Of a stretch of 7,263 nucleotides of DNA, positions 1-6,639 are shown one piece after another. This stretch comes from Eubacterium sp. (GTDB taxonomy: Bacteria > Bacillota > Clostridia > Lachnospirales > Lachnospiraceae): assembly GCA_017616955.1 (NCBI GenBank), contig JAFZXD010000182.1, forward strand, positions 1-7,263, in the 5' to 3' direction. A program made the translations under genes and the position numbers. The notes beneath the pieces are model-generated. The model was not told the origin of the DNA, ran no database searches, and was given only the letters and a program-made list of their open reading frames with translations. Position 1 is the stretch's first letter. The number at the start of each line of letters is the position of its first letter.

Positions 1-705
1 GATGAGCATCATGTATGAGTCGCCATTAATATCTTTGGACTCTACAACGTTCTGACCGTCTGCATCTGTAAATGTAGCAAATGCATCTGTTACAGAAGCT
101 GAATCAGCATCGGAACATGACTTAGCCCCATGCTCTTCTTTGAGTCTTTCTAGGTCATCAAGTGTATAACCTGCTGCCTCAAGCTCTTCCTCGCTGATAT
201 TATCAAAGTCCTCTTCATTAAAATCTGACATAGCATCATTCATGCTTGCAAGTTCTGCAGCTTCTTTCTTTGCTATCTCATCCGGCTGCTTTGGATCGTA
301 CTTTGTGAGCTGGATGTCGTATCCGTTGAATTCATTATATGTAGCAATGTCGCTGAACTGAATACATGTTCTGACAACAGTGCCGTTTATATCGATCTCC
401 ATAAATGTGATATCACAAGATCCTCTCTTACCGTTGAACTTGTCTATCTCACCTTTAACATAACTTTCTATAGAAGAAGTATCTACATTTGTACCTGCAT
501 AATCTTCAACCGCAATCTCTGTAATAATACCGTTAGGACTGATCTTTACAGTATTTTCATTTACATTTCCGATCACAGATACGTGATCTACCGGCTGATT
601 ATTCTCTTGTGTATCTTTTTTCTTTCCACAAGCAGTAAGTGCAAGTGTCAGCGCAAGCATGCAAGTGATGCAGACACGCTTTGTTATACCTTTGTTAAAA
701 CTCAT
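1..705 (-). CDS. Putative lipoprotein of unknown function (C-terminus cut by window edge)
   Basis: An open frame with no stop runs from an ATG at 705 to the left edge, giving 235 residues with the C-terminus missing. It begins with a basic N-region (K5, K9, R10), a hydrophobic stretch at about residues 11-25 and a lipobox L23-T-A-C26, followed by GKKK. This is a typical type II signal peptide, so the mature protein should be lipid-anchored at C26 on the outer face of the membrane. The rest is hydrophilic. Residues about 148-200 are strongly acidic and look linker-like (NEEDFDNISEEELEAAGYT, then DDLERLKEEHG). I recognise no catalytic motif or named domain. A GAGG ribosome site (716-719) lies 10 bases before the ATG, and a strong promoter lies just upstream, so the gene can be expressed independently of recO. 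The lipoprotein call is firm; the function is unknown. A solute-binding or surface-adhesion role cannot be argued from what is visible. Confidence 0.85.
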   Translation of the reverse strand, partial: MSFNKGITKRVCITCMLALTLALTACGKKKDTQENNQPVDHVSVIGNVNENTVKISPNGIITEIAVEDYAGTNVDTSSIESYVKGEIDKFNGKRGSCDITFMEIDINGTVVRTCIQFSDIATYNEFNGYDIQLTKYDPKQPDEIAKKEAAELASMNDAMSDFNEEDFDNISEEELEAAGYTLDDLERLKEEHGAKSCSDADSASVTDAFATFTDADGQNVVESKDINGDSYMMLI

Positions 706-766
706 ATTTACTATGCCTCGTTTTATAATATTTTACGCAACATACTTCGATTTTTCACAGTGCGTT

Positions 767-795
767 ATTTTATCACACTATGCTTTTAGTGTCAA
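767..795 (-). promoter_or_regulatory. Sigma-A-type promoter for the lipoprotein gene
   Basis: On the minus strand a perfect -35 hexamer TTGACA (790-795) is followed by exactly 17 bases and then the -10 hexamer TAAAAT (767-772), which differs from consensus at one position. TG sits one base before the -10 (774-775), giving an extended -10. Transcription should start near 758-761, leaving a leader of about 55 bases before the ATG at 705. The -35 contains the TGA stop of recO (792-794), so the promoter lies at the very end of that gene. This is the best promoter match I found in the window. Confidence 0.85.
775..792. promoter_or_regulatory. Inverted repeat in the promoter spacer; candidate operator
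   Basis: On the minus strand the spacer between -35 and -10 carries ACACTA, a 6-base centre, then TAGTGT, a perfect 6+6 inverted repeat overlapping the 3' half of the -35. A related half-site, GCACTG, follows about 13 bases further downstream near the expected transcription start. The placement is that of a repressor operator. There is no T-run after it, so it is a poor terminator candidate. It is not a clean match to any operator I can name: an NrdR box has similar outer bases but a different centre and length. The repeat is seen directly; the operator role is inferred. Confidence 0.4.
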
Positions 796-1538
796 AAGAA
801 AACACCTTTTAATATGTCTAGCGATTTAAAATGTCTGTCGACATGTATTTCCAGATATTTAGTGATGATTTTCTCAATCTCTTTATACGTTTCGATGGAT
901 ATATCAAATGAATATACCGCCGCTATTCCTCTGCTAAGGATGAATCTCAGCGCATACACTGCATCGTCCGAGATGGAAAATGCACTCTTAACCTTCGATG
1001 CTGCAGCGTCATTTACCAGTCCTCCGTCCGAAAGGCTGATGTGATGAAGGTCAGTTTCGACTCCTGTTTTGACACATTGGGTCATTTCCAATCCTAGTCC
1101 TTCGACATCGAGCAGCTTGCATTCAAAGATTGTCTTGATAAGTCCAAGCGACTGTCTCTGTGCGAGTATCGCTTTAAATGTCACATACAGAAGGTTCAGC
1201 TCGTCTTTCGCGCCGATTCCGTCCTGTGTGAAATATCCCGCGAGCTCGCAGGCGTATGATGCATAAGCCATCTTCTCGATGTCGTAGGAAAGCTCGATAA
1301 ATGTTTCATCGATGTCCGCACCAAGCAGTGTATAAGTCGTACGACTCGGGTGCAGTTTAAATGTCCCCATAACGAACTTCTGACTGACTGCTGTGAGTGG
1401 CGAATTCTTCTTCCGGGCTCCGTTGGCGAAGACCGTGATTCGTCCCAGCTCGGCAGTGAGGATGACAAGACGCTTGTCATATTCCTTCAGCAACGAAGTA
1501 TCGAGAACTATTCCTTTAACACTTATGCTATCAACCAT
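792..1538 (-). CDS. recO: DNA repair protein RecO
   Basis: At 248 residues this has normal RecO length. RecO binds SSB and single-stranded DNA and, with RecR, loads RecA at gaps in the RecF pathway; it also anneals complementary strands. The N-terminal OB-fold spans about residues 1-80, with the family signature from KGIVL (8-12) through KEYDKRLVILTAELGRITVF (18-37) to GARKK (40-44). A helical domain follows. The usual zinc site near residues 150-180 is degenerate: C155 (CVKTG) remains, but the partner of the CxxC and the second pair after the SDGG segment (LVNDAA in place of a CxxC) are gone. The ATG at 1538 lies one base after the rng stop codon. Its GGAGG site is inside the last rng codons (ATG GAG GAT), about 12 bases upstream, so translation is probably coupled. 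No terminator is visible at the 3' end. Family assignment is confident; zinc binding is doubtful. Confidence 0.93.
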   Translation of the reverse strand: MVDSISVKGIVLDTSLLKEYDKRLVILTAELGRITVFANGARKKNSPLTAVSQKFVMGTFKLHPSRTTYTLLGADIDETFIELSYDIEKMAYASYACELAGYFTQDGIGAKDELNLLYVTFKAILAQRQSLGLIKTIFECKLLDVEGLGLEMTQCVKTGVETDLHHISLSDGGLVNDAAASKVKSAFSISDDAVYALRFILSRGIAAVYSFDISIETYKEIEKIITKYLEIHVDRHFKSLDILKGVFF

Positions 1539-1539
1539 C

Positions 1540-2790
1540 TTATGAAAAATCCTCCATAGTGAGTGGCCTGTTCTCTTTTTTTCTGTTTAGCTCGACCAGC
1601 CCGAGAGGTGTCATATCAATATAGTTAACTTTTATCTCATCCCTGCTGATCTCACGCTTCAGCGTATCCAGCAGTTCCTTAATATCTTCAGGTTCTGTCA
1701 GATTGATAAAGTCAATAACGATGATACCGGAAATGTTCCTGAGACGTATCGTCCTTGATATCATTTCCGCAGCTTCTTTGTCAATCTTGAGAAATGTCTT
1801 CTGCACGTTTTTGCCTTTGACAGCTTTTCCCGTATTTACATCTATAACTGTCATAGCCTCGGTCGGTTCAACTACGATAGAACCACCGGACTTAAGATGA
1901 ATATGCTTTGCAAATCCTTTTATGATCTTGGTCTCGAGATCAAATACCAGATCAAGACTTGTCATCTCATCCTTGAAAAGCTTAACCGCGAATCTGTCTG
2001 ATTCTATTCCTTCAAAGTTATATAAACCGGCATCGACCTTGGTAAAGTCTTCACCATTCTTCTCGACCATCATATCCCTGATCTCGGAATACTCGGTTTC
2101 ATCATCTGTTATGACAGAAAGCTTTTTGTACCTTGACTTAAATATCAGATCCTCAGCATATCCGAGAATACTGTCCTGATGTTTATATACGAGTTCTTTT
2201 GCCATCCTATGAGCAGAAGAATCGATTATATCCTTGACCTTTTTGAGAAGTCCTTCGAGTTCTTCGCAGATCAGTTCACCTTCGACGCCCTCAGAAGAAG
2301 TTCTGATGATCACTCCGGCACTTATATCACTGTATCTATCCAGAACAGGAGTTACGGCATTCTTAAGTCGCTCGCGCTCCTCTTCATCCGTAATCTTCGA
2401 AGATACTCCAATCTTCCCGGTTCGGTTTACCACAACATACTTGCCGCGGAAATTTATATCGGAAGTCGCAACCGACTTCTTAGACTTGATTGCATCCTTG
2501 CTGATCTGAACCAGAATCTCATCACCGATACAAACCTTATTCGACTTACCGTGTTTCAGGAAGATAGTCTTATCCTCATCGTCAACCAGCGAATAATACA
2601 GATAATCACTGGAGCCAATGTTCAGGAAGACTGCATTTATCGACTCAACCTTACTAACGACCTTTGCCGTATATATATCGCCGACCATGCTCTTACTCTC
2701 GAGAAACTTGACGCGAACAAGTCTTCCGTCCTCAAGAAGGAATCCCATCCTGCGTCCTTTATATTCTGTTATCAAAAATTGAGCTTCCAA
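1540..2790 (-). CDS. rng: Ribonuclease E/G family endoribonuclease (start placed at TTG 2790)
   Basis: RNase E/G enzymes cut single-stranded RNA in mRNA decay and rRNA maturation. From the TTG at 2790 the protein has 416 residues. An N-terminal strand FLITEY and EDGRLV lead into an S1 RNA-binding domain (about 36-115). IIRT (about 161-164) matches the 5'-monophosphate sensor arginine and threonine of E. coli RNase E. VIDVNTGKAVKG supplies catalytic D317 and IVIDFINL supplies D360, 43 residues apart as in E. coli D303/D346. The protein ends about 20 residues after MTPLGLVELNRKK and lacks the CPxC zinc-link cysteines. The frame is open up to an ATG at 2853, but that ATG lies inside a terminator hairpin and its extra residues (FQLSSFWK) are translated hairpin. 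TTG 2790 has AGAGGG (2803-2808) 12 bases upstream and gives MEAQFLITEY, which fits family N-termini. TTG 2775 and ATG 2748 (AAGGA site, 6-base spacing) are alternatives. The gene ends one base before recO. Confidence 0.9.
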   Translation of the reverse strand: MEAQFLITEYKGRRMGFLLEDGRLVRVKFLESKSMVGDIYTAKVVSKVESINAVFLNIGSSDYLYYSLVDDEDKTIFLKHGKSNKVCIGDEILVQISKDAIKSKKSVATSDINFRGKYVVVNRTGKIGVSSKITDEEERERLKNAVTPVLDRYSDISAGVIIRTSSEGVEGELICEELEGLLKKVKDIIDSSAHRMAKELVYKHQDSILGYAEDLIFKSRYKKLSVITDDETEYSEIRDMMVEKNGEDFTKVDAGLYNFEGIESDRFAVKLFKDEMTSLDLVFDLETKIIKGFAKHIHLKSGGSIVVEPTEAMTVIDVNTGKAVKGKNVQKTFLKIDKEAAEMISRTIRLRNISGIIVIDFINLTEPEDIKELLDTLKREISRDEIKVNYIDMTPLGLVELNRKKENRPLTMEDFS

Positions 2791-2802
2791 ACTTATTGAC
2801 TT

Positions 2803-2808
2803 CCCTCT
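2803..2808 (-). promoter_or_regulatory. Ribosome-binding site supporting a TTG start for RNase E/G
   Basis: AGAGGG on the minus strand lies just after the terminator hairpin and 12 bases before the TTG at 2790. It cannot serve the ATG at 2853, which lies upstream of it. The spacing is on the long side but matches that of the next gene, recO, whose GGAGG is also 12 bases from its ATG. A competing AAGGA site sits 6 bases before the ATG at 2748. Confidence 0.5.
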
Positions 2809-2816
2809 TATTTTCC

Positions 2817-2859
2817 AAAAAGATGACAGCTGAAATATGATTTCATCTGTCATCTTTTT
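2817..2859 (-). terminator. Strong Rho-independent terminator after the UPF0210 gene
   Basis: A 13-bp outer stem (AAAAAGATGACAG at 2817-2829 pairs with 2847-2859) and a 6-bp inner stem (TGAAAT at 2831-2836 with 2840-2845) are separated by a single mismatch and closed by a 3-base loop. On the minus strand the 3' arm ends in TTTTT; on the plus strand it ends in six Ts, so it could act in both directions. It begins six bases after the UPF0210 stop codon, the usual terminator position. The ATG at 2853 that would extend the RNase E/G frame lies inside the 5' arm. Confidence 0.88.
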
Positions 2860-2864
2860 TATGT

Positions 2865-4229
2865 TTAATTTTTGAACGAATGAATTGGTGCAGGGATGCG
2901 TCCCTGTCTCTTTATGAAGTCTTCACAGCTGTATTTATTTACAGGCATTACAGGTGCTTCTCCGAGAAGTCCACCAAGTACTGCTCTGTCTCCGACTGTC
3001 TTTCCGATAATAGGCATAATACGTACAGCTGTTGTCTTCTGATTGATCATACCGATAGCCATCTCATCGGCGATGATTCCTGATATAGTTGAAGCAGGTG
3101 TATCACCAGGAATAGCTATCATATCAAGTCCAACCGAACATACGCATGTCATAGCCTCGAGCTTTTCTATAGTAAGAGCTCCAATCTCGGCTGCTTTTAT
3201 CATACCCTGATCTTCAGAAACAGGGATAAATGCTCCCGAAAGTCCTCCGACATATGAGGAAGCCATGATTCCACCCTTCTTAACCTGATCATTAAGGAGT
3301 GCGAGGCATGCTGTTGTTCCGGGTGCACCGGCATACTCAAGACCCATTTCACAGAGAATGTCTGCAACTGAATCTCCTACTGCAGGTGTTGGAGCAAGTG
3401 AGAGGTCAACGATTCCAAATGGAACGCCGAGTCTCTGTGATGCTTCCTTAGCAACGAGCTGTCCAACTCTTGTTATCTTAAATGCTGTCTTCTTGATAGT
3501 TTCGCAAAGGACTTCGAAACTCTCTCCACGAACTTCCTCAAGAGCTGTCTTAACAACTCCAGGTCCGGAAACTCCGACATTTATTATACAATCTGCTTCT
3601 GTTACTCCGTGAAATGCTCCTGCCATGAAAGGATTATCATCAGGTGCATTACAGAACACAACGAACTTAGCAGTTCCAAGGCTGTCTACTTCCTTTGTAA
3701 GTTCTGCAGTCTCTTTGATCATTTCACCGATCATTCTTACGGCATCCATATCGATACCTGTCTTTGTAGAACCGCAGTTTACAGATGAACATACAAGTTC
3801 TGTCTGTGAAAGTGCCTTAGGGATAGACTCGATAAGAAGTCTGTCTGCAGGTGTCATTCCCTTTGAAACAAGTGCCGAGTAACCTCCGAGGAAGTTAACT
3901 CCAACTGTGTGAGCTGCTTTGTCGAGTGTCTTTGCTATCTCAACGAAATCATCTGTTGTCTTACATACAGAACCACCTACAAGCGCGATTGGAGTAACGG
4001 ATACACGCTTATTTACGATTGGAACTCCATACATTGAAGTAATCTCTTCGCCGACCTTTACAAGATCCTTAGCTTTCTCAGTAATCTTGTTATATATGTT
4101 ATCGCATGTTTCCTGAACGTCCTTGCCGACACAGTCGAGAAGGCTGATTCCCATGGTTATAGTTCTAACGTCGAAATTCATTCGACGTATCATGTCATTT
4201 GTCTCTAATACTTCATCTAAAGTTATCAT
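2865..4229 (-). CDS. UPF0210 (DUF711) / PFL family protein
   Basis: This is a full-length 454-residue member of UPF0210, often labelled 'PFL family protein' in databases, whose biochemical role is not established to my knowledge. Long conserved-looking glycine-rich and cysteine-containing segments are visible: [12 protein letters not shown] (115-126), [14 protein letters not shown] (147-160), [20 protein letters not shown] (192-211), [18 protein letters not shown] (275-292), [14 protein letters not shown] (301-314), [17 protein letters not shown] (327-343) and [20 protein letters not shown] (372-391). There is no signal peptide or clear membrane segment, so it is probably cytosolic. An AGGAG site overlaps the TAG stop of the upstream ACT gene (TAGGAG) seven bases before the ATG, so translation is probably coupled. 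The ACT-UPF0210 gene pair is conserved in many Firmicutes and suggests the small ACT protein is a regulatory partner, which is inference. A strong terminator follows. Confidence 0.92.
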   Translation of the reverse strand: MITLDEVLETNDMIRRMNFDVRTITMGISLLDCVGKDVQETCDNIYNKITEKAKDLVKVGEEITSMYGVPIVNKRVSVTPIALVGGSVCKTTDDFVEIAKTLDKAAHTVGVNFLGGYSALVSKGMTPADRLLIESIPKALSQTELVCSSVNCGSTKTGIDMDAVRMIGEMIKETAELTKEVDSLGTAKFVVFCNAPDDNPFMAGAFHGVTEADCIINVGVSGPGVVKTALEEVRGESFEVLCETIKKTAFKITRVGQLVAKEASQRLGVPFGIVDLSLAPTPAVGDSVADILCEMGLEYAGAPGTTACLALLNDQVKKGGIMASSYVGGLSGAFIPVSEDQGMIKAAEIGALTIEKLEAMTCVCSVGLDMIAIPGDTPASTISGIIADEMAIGMINQKTTAVRIMPIIGKTVGDRAVLGGLLGEAPVMPVNKYSCEDFIKRQGRIPAPIHSFKN

Positions 4230-4239
4230 AAATATTCTC

Positions 4240-4512
4240 CTATATACGATGCATCATGTGAAAAATCTCTTCTTTCTGTGCCTTGATCTGAACGCCAATC
4301 TCGCGTCCAAGGCTCTCAAGCTCACCTGCAAGCTCATCATGCTTCTTGAGTGATGCAGAAGTATCTACGAGCATCATCATATTGAAATATCCCTGCATTG
4401 TTGTCTGAGTAATGTCATTGATGTTGATATTGTTACTAGCCAGGTAGTTACAAACCTTAGCGATGATACCAACTGTATCCTTACCTACAACTGTGATGAT
4501 TGTCTTATCCAT
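4240..4512 (-). CDS. Free-standing ACT-domain protein (UPF0237 type)
   Basis: A 90-residue protein made of a single ACT domain. It opens with a strand (TIITVVG, residues 4-10), then the loop and first helix [20 protein letters not shown] (10-29), strand [19 protein letters not shown] (32-50), and a second helix around 55-70 ([18 protein letters not shown]). ACT domains bind amino acids or related small ligands and usually control an attached or partner enzyme. This one has no enzyme attached, and its obvious partner is the UPF0210 gene ten bases downstream. GGAG lies 8 bases before the ATG. It resembles the N-terminal ACT repeat of GcvR-like proteins, but a second repeat is absent and the length fits UPF0237. 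The ligand is not predictable from the sequence. Confidence 0.9.
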   Translation of the reverse strand: MDKTIITVVGKDTVGIIAKVCNYLASNNININDITQTTMQGYFNMMMLVDTSASLKKHDELAGELESLGREIGVQIKAQKEEIFHMMHRI

Positions 4513-4534
4513 GTTTTTCTCTCCATTCTTATTT

Positions 4535-4575
4535 AAAAGTAGACAGTTGAAATCTGATTTATAGTGTCCACTTTT
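4535..4575 (-). terminator. Weak hairpin between walJ and the ACT gene; possible partial terminator
   Basis: An 11-base arm at 4565-4575 pairs with 4535-4545 around a 19-base loop. In the minus-strand RNA all 11 positions pair, one as G-U (AAAAGUGGACA with UGUCUACUUUU). In plus-strand RNA the same position is an A-C mismatch, so the structure favours the coding direction. The U-run is only four long and is part of the stem, and the stem is A/U-rich, so termination would be partial at best. It starts four bases after the walJ stop and fills the only sizeable gap (66 bases) upstream of the ACT-UPF0210 pair. Confidence 0.5.
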
Positions 4576-4578
4576 TTA

Positions 4579-5376
4579 TTATAGTTCTACAACAGCCCCG
4601 CATTCGTTTCGGGATGCGACGCATAGTCCGAAATCTCTCACGTCATTTGTGAAGGGATTGTCGGCCAGTGCCTGTTTGACTGTTTCATACGCCAGACTTT
4701 CGTAGTTATTTTTCTCTGACAAATGTCCCAGCGCAATGTATTTTATCTTATCATTTAGAAGTCTTTTTATCAGCCCGCCCGATGCCTCGTTGCAGAGATG
4801 TCCTTTCTCGCTGAGGATTCTCTGTTTCAGCATGAACGGGTATGGCCCGACTTCCAGCATACGTATATCATGATTCGCCTCGATCAGCAGCGCCTCGCTG
4901 TCAGCAAGGAAGTTGACAATGTCTTCATCGTAGATTCCCATATCGGTGGCAACGCTCATCTTGTGCCCGTTCGACTCAAATGAGTAACAAACCGGATCCG
5001 CCGCATCATGCGACACAGAATGAGCATTTATCTTTATATCACCGATCTCGAAGCTTTCATTATTCTTAATAGGCTTAAACAGGTTATAGTCAAATGTCCC
5101 CAGCGACTTTACTGTCATCAGCCCATCCAGGGTTCCATACGTTGCATATATCGGTATCCCGTATTTACGAGCCATAACACCTAAACTTTTTATATGATCA
5201 CTATGCTCGTGAGTAAGAAGTATTCCATCGACTTCCTTACCGGATACTCCTACATTTCTCAGACCTTCCTCAATCCTCTTCATGCTGATACCAACATCAA
5301 GGATCAAAGACGTCGAGTCAGTTCCGATATAAGAAGCATTTCCGGAGCTTCCACTCGCTATACTCATGTATTTCAT
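4579..5376 (-). CDS. walJ: Metallo-beta-lactamase-fold hydrolase, WalJ/YycJ (VicX) type
   Basis: This 265-residue protein has the normal length for the WalJ/YycJ family, predicted cytosolic metal-dependent hydrolases related to the RNase Z/J fold; a DNA or RNA nuclease role is often proposed. It starts with the family N-terminus SIASGSSGNASYI (5-17). The metal-binding motif THEHSDH is at 55-61, followed by VSHD (121-124), ATDMG with D145, EANHD (166-170), and late histidine motifs KGHLCNE (191-197) and GHLSEKNN (217-224). All expected ligands are present, so it should be active. In Bacilli this gene sits next to walKR; here it follows ilvA by 20 bases and no two-component genes are present, so the genetic link to WalKR is absent locally. 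AGGCGG upstream of the ATG is a plausible ribosome site. An internal ATG three codons in is an alternative start. Confidence 0.9.
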   Translation of the reverse strand: MKYMSIASGSSGNASYIGTDSTSLILDVGISMKRIEEGLRNVGVSGKEVDGILLTHEHSDHIKSLGVMARKYGIPIYATYGTLDGLMTVKSLGTFDYNLFKPIKNNESFEIGDIKINAHSVSHDAADPVCYSFESNGHKMSVATDMGIYDEDIVNFLADSEALLIEANHDIRMLEVGPYPFMLKQRILSEKGHLCNEASGGLIKRLLNDKIKYIALGHLSEKNNYESLAYETVKQALADNPFTNDVRDFGLCVASRNECGAVVEL

Positions 5377-5396
5377 CTGATACCGCCTATTTATTT

Positions 5397-6620
5397 TTAC
5401 AGAACAGCTTTGTGACTCTTATCTATCGGTCTGTAGCCCTTCTCTTCAAGAACCTTCATGATTTTTTCTTTATGTTCAGGGCCAAACGCCTCTATAGTGA
5501 TAATAAGCTCAACTGCTGCATTTCTGTTGAGGGAAACGAACTGATTGTGCTCGAGCTCGATGATATTTCCCTGAAGTTCGGCGATGATCTGTGAAACCTT
5601 TCCAAGCTCGCCCGGCTTATCCGGAAGAAGTACAGAAACGGTGAAGATTCTGCTTCTTGCAACGAGACCGTGCTGAACAACGGATGAAAGTGTTATGACA
5701 TCCATGTTACCGCCGGAGATGATAGCTGCAACTTTCTTGCCTTCAGGCTTTAAGTGCTTTAGAGCAGCTACAGCCAGAAGTCCTGAGTTCTCAGCAACCA
5801 TCTTGTGGTTCTCGATCATGTCGAGGAATGTAACTATAAGCTCACTGTCTTCAACAGTTATTATCTCATCCAGATTCTTCTGAATATAAGGGAATATCTT
5901 ATCGCCCGGAGTCTTAACGGCTGTACCGTCTGCAATAGTATTTACATTTCCGAGAGTAGTTACTTCACCATTCTCAAGAGATGCCTTCATGCAGGCTGCG
6001 CCCGCAGGCTCAACTCCGATAACTTTGATGGCAGGATTCAGCATCTTCGCAAGAGAAGCGACTCCTGTGGCAAGTCCGCCGCCACCGATAGGAACAAGAA
6101 TCGTATCGATAAATGGCTGTTCCTTGAGAATCTCCATAGCAACGGTACTCTGACCTGTTGCAACCTGAAGATCATCGAACGGATGGATAAATGTATAACC
6201 CTTCTCTTCTGCGAGCTTCAGAGCATAATCGCAGGATTCATCATATACATCTCCGTAAAGGACAACCTCAGCGCCGTAACTCTTTGTTCTGTTAACCTTG
6301 ATAAGAGGAGTAGTTGTAGGCATAACTATAGTAGCCTTAACTCCGTAAGCCTTTGCAGCATAAGCAACACCCTGTGCGTGATTTCCGGCAGATGCTGTGA
6401 TAAGACCCTTTGCTCTGTCCTCGTCAGACAGCTGGCTGATCTTGTAATAAGCGCCTCTGATCTTATATGCACCTGTAAGCTGCATATTCTCAGGTTTCAG
6501 AAAAACTTTGTTGCCTGTGAGCTTGCTGAAATACTCACTCTCGATAAGCCCTGTATTACGAGCCACCTTCGAGACGATCTCATAAGCTTCTTCACACTTC
6601 TCTCTCGTGATCTCTTCCAT
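5397..6620 (-). CDS. ilvA: Threonine ammonia-lyase (threonine dehydratase) with C-terminal ACT domain
   Basis: A PLP enzyme that converts threonine to 2-oxobutanoate and ammonia, feeding isoleucine synthesis or threonine catabolism. In 407 residues it shows the PLP lysine K53 in TGAYKIRGA (49-57), SAGNHAQG (77-84), the phosphate-binding glycine loop GGGG (179-182), DGTAVK (231-236) and SGGN (302-305). One ACT domain follows at about 326-400, opening with DKPGELG (334-340). This is the one-ACT architecture of the short 'catabolic-like' class, not the long E. coli IlvA with its two regulatory ACT-like subdomains. The single ACT domain is the likely site of allosteric control. The gene starts 19 bases after ftsY, with an AAGGG site about 10 bases before the ATG, and ends 20 bases before walJ. 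No branched-chain biosynthesis genes are nearby, so anabolic and catabolic roles cannot be separated; tdcB is the alternative name. Confidence 0.92.
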   Translation of the reverse strand: MEEITREKCEEAYEIVSKVARNTGLIESEYFSKLTGNKVFLKPENMQLTGAYKIRGAYYKISQLSDEDRAKGLITASAGNHAQGVAYAAKAYGVKATIVMPTTTPLIKVNRTKSYGAEVVLYGDVYDESCDYALKLAEEKGYTFIHPFDDLQVATGQSTVAMEILKEQPFIDTILVPIGGGGLATGVASLAKMLNPAIKVIGVEPAGAACMKASLENGEVTTLGNVNTIADGTAVKTPGDKIFPYIQKNLDEIITVEDSELIVTFLDMIENHKMVAENSGLLAVAALKHLKPEGKKVAAIISGGNMDVITLSSVVQHGLVARSRIFTVSVLLPDKPGELGKVSQIIAELQGNIIELEHNQFVSLNRNAAVELIITIEAFGPEHKEKIMKVLEEKGYRPIDKSHKAVL

Positions 6621-6639
6621 CTATATCATCCCTTTCATT

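Noticed and set aside
583..789. 68-codon plus-strand frame with a hydrophobic start
   Set aside because: It overlaps the lipoprotein signal-peptide region and the promoter on the other strand; the hydrophobicity comes from the antisense of A/T-rich DNA.
775..792. Inverted repeat ACACTA-N6-TAGTGT as a recO terminator
   Set aside because: Only six base pairs and no T-run follows; its position between promoter hexamers fits an operator better.
1196..1480. 94-codon minus-strand frame
   Set aside because: Out-of-frame shadow inside recO; serine- and arginine-rich with no recognisable domain.
792..1538. Slightly more G/C-rich codon choice in recO and parts of walJ as a sign of transfer
   Set aside because: The shift is mild by eye, both are core genes in tight operons, and no mobile-element remnants flank them.
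2179..2799. 206-codon open frame on the plus strand
   Set aside because: Antisense to the RNase E/G gene, whose active-site motifs are intact; the plus-strand product shows no family features.
2791..2853. N-terminal extension of RNase E/G to ATG 2853
   Set aside because: The added residues are encoded by the terminator hairpin and its flank, do not resemble RNase E/G N-termini, and bypass the AGAGGG site.
4555..4600. TATAAA and TATAAT -10-like hexamers upstream of the ACT gene
   Set aside because: Neither has a -35-like hexamer at 16-18 bases; the region is simply A/T-rich hairpin DNA.
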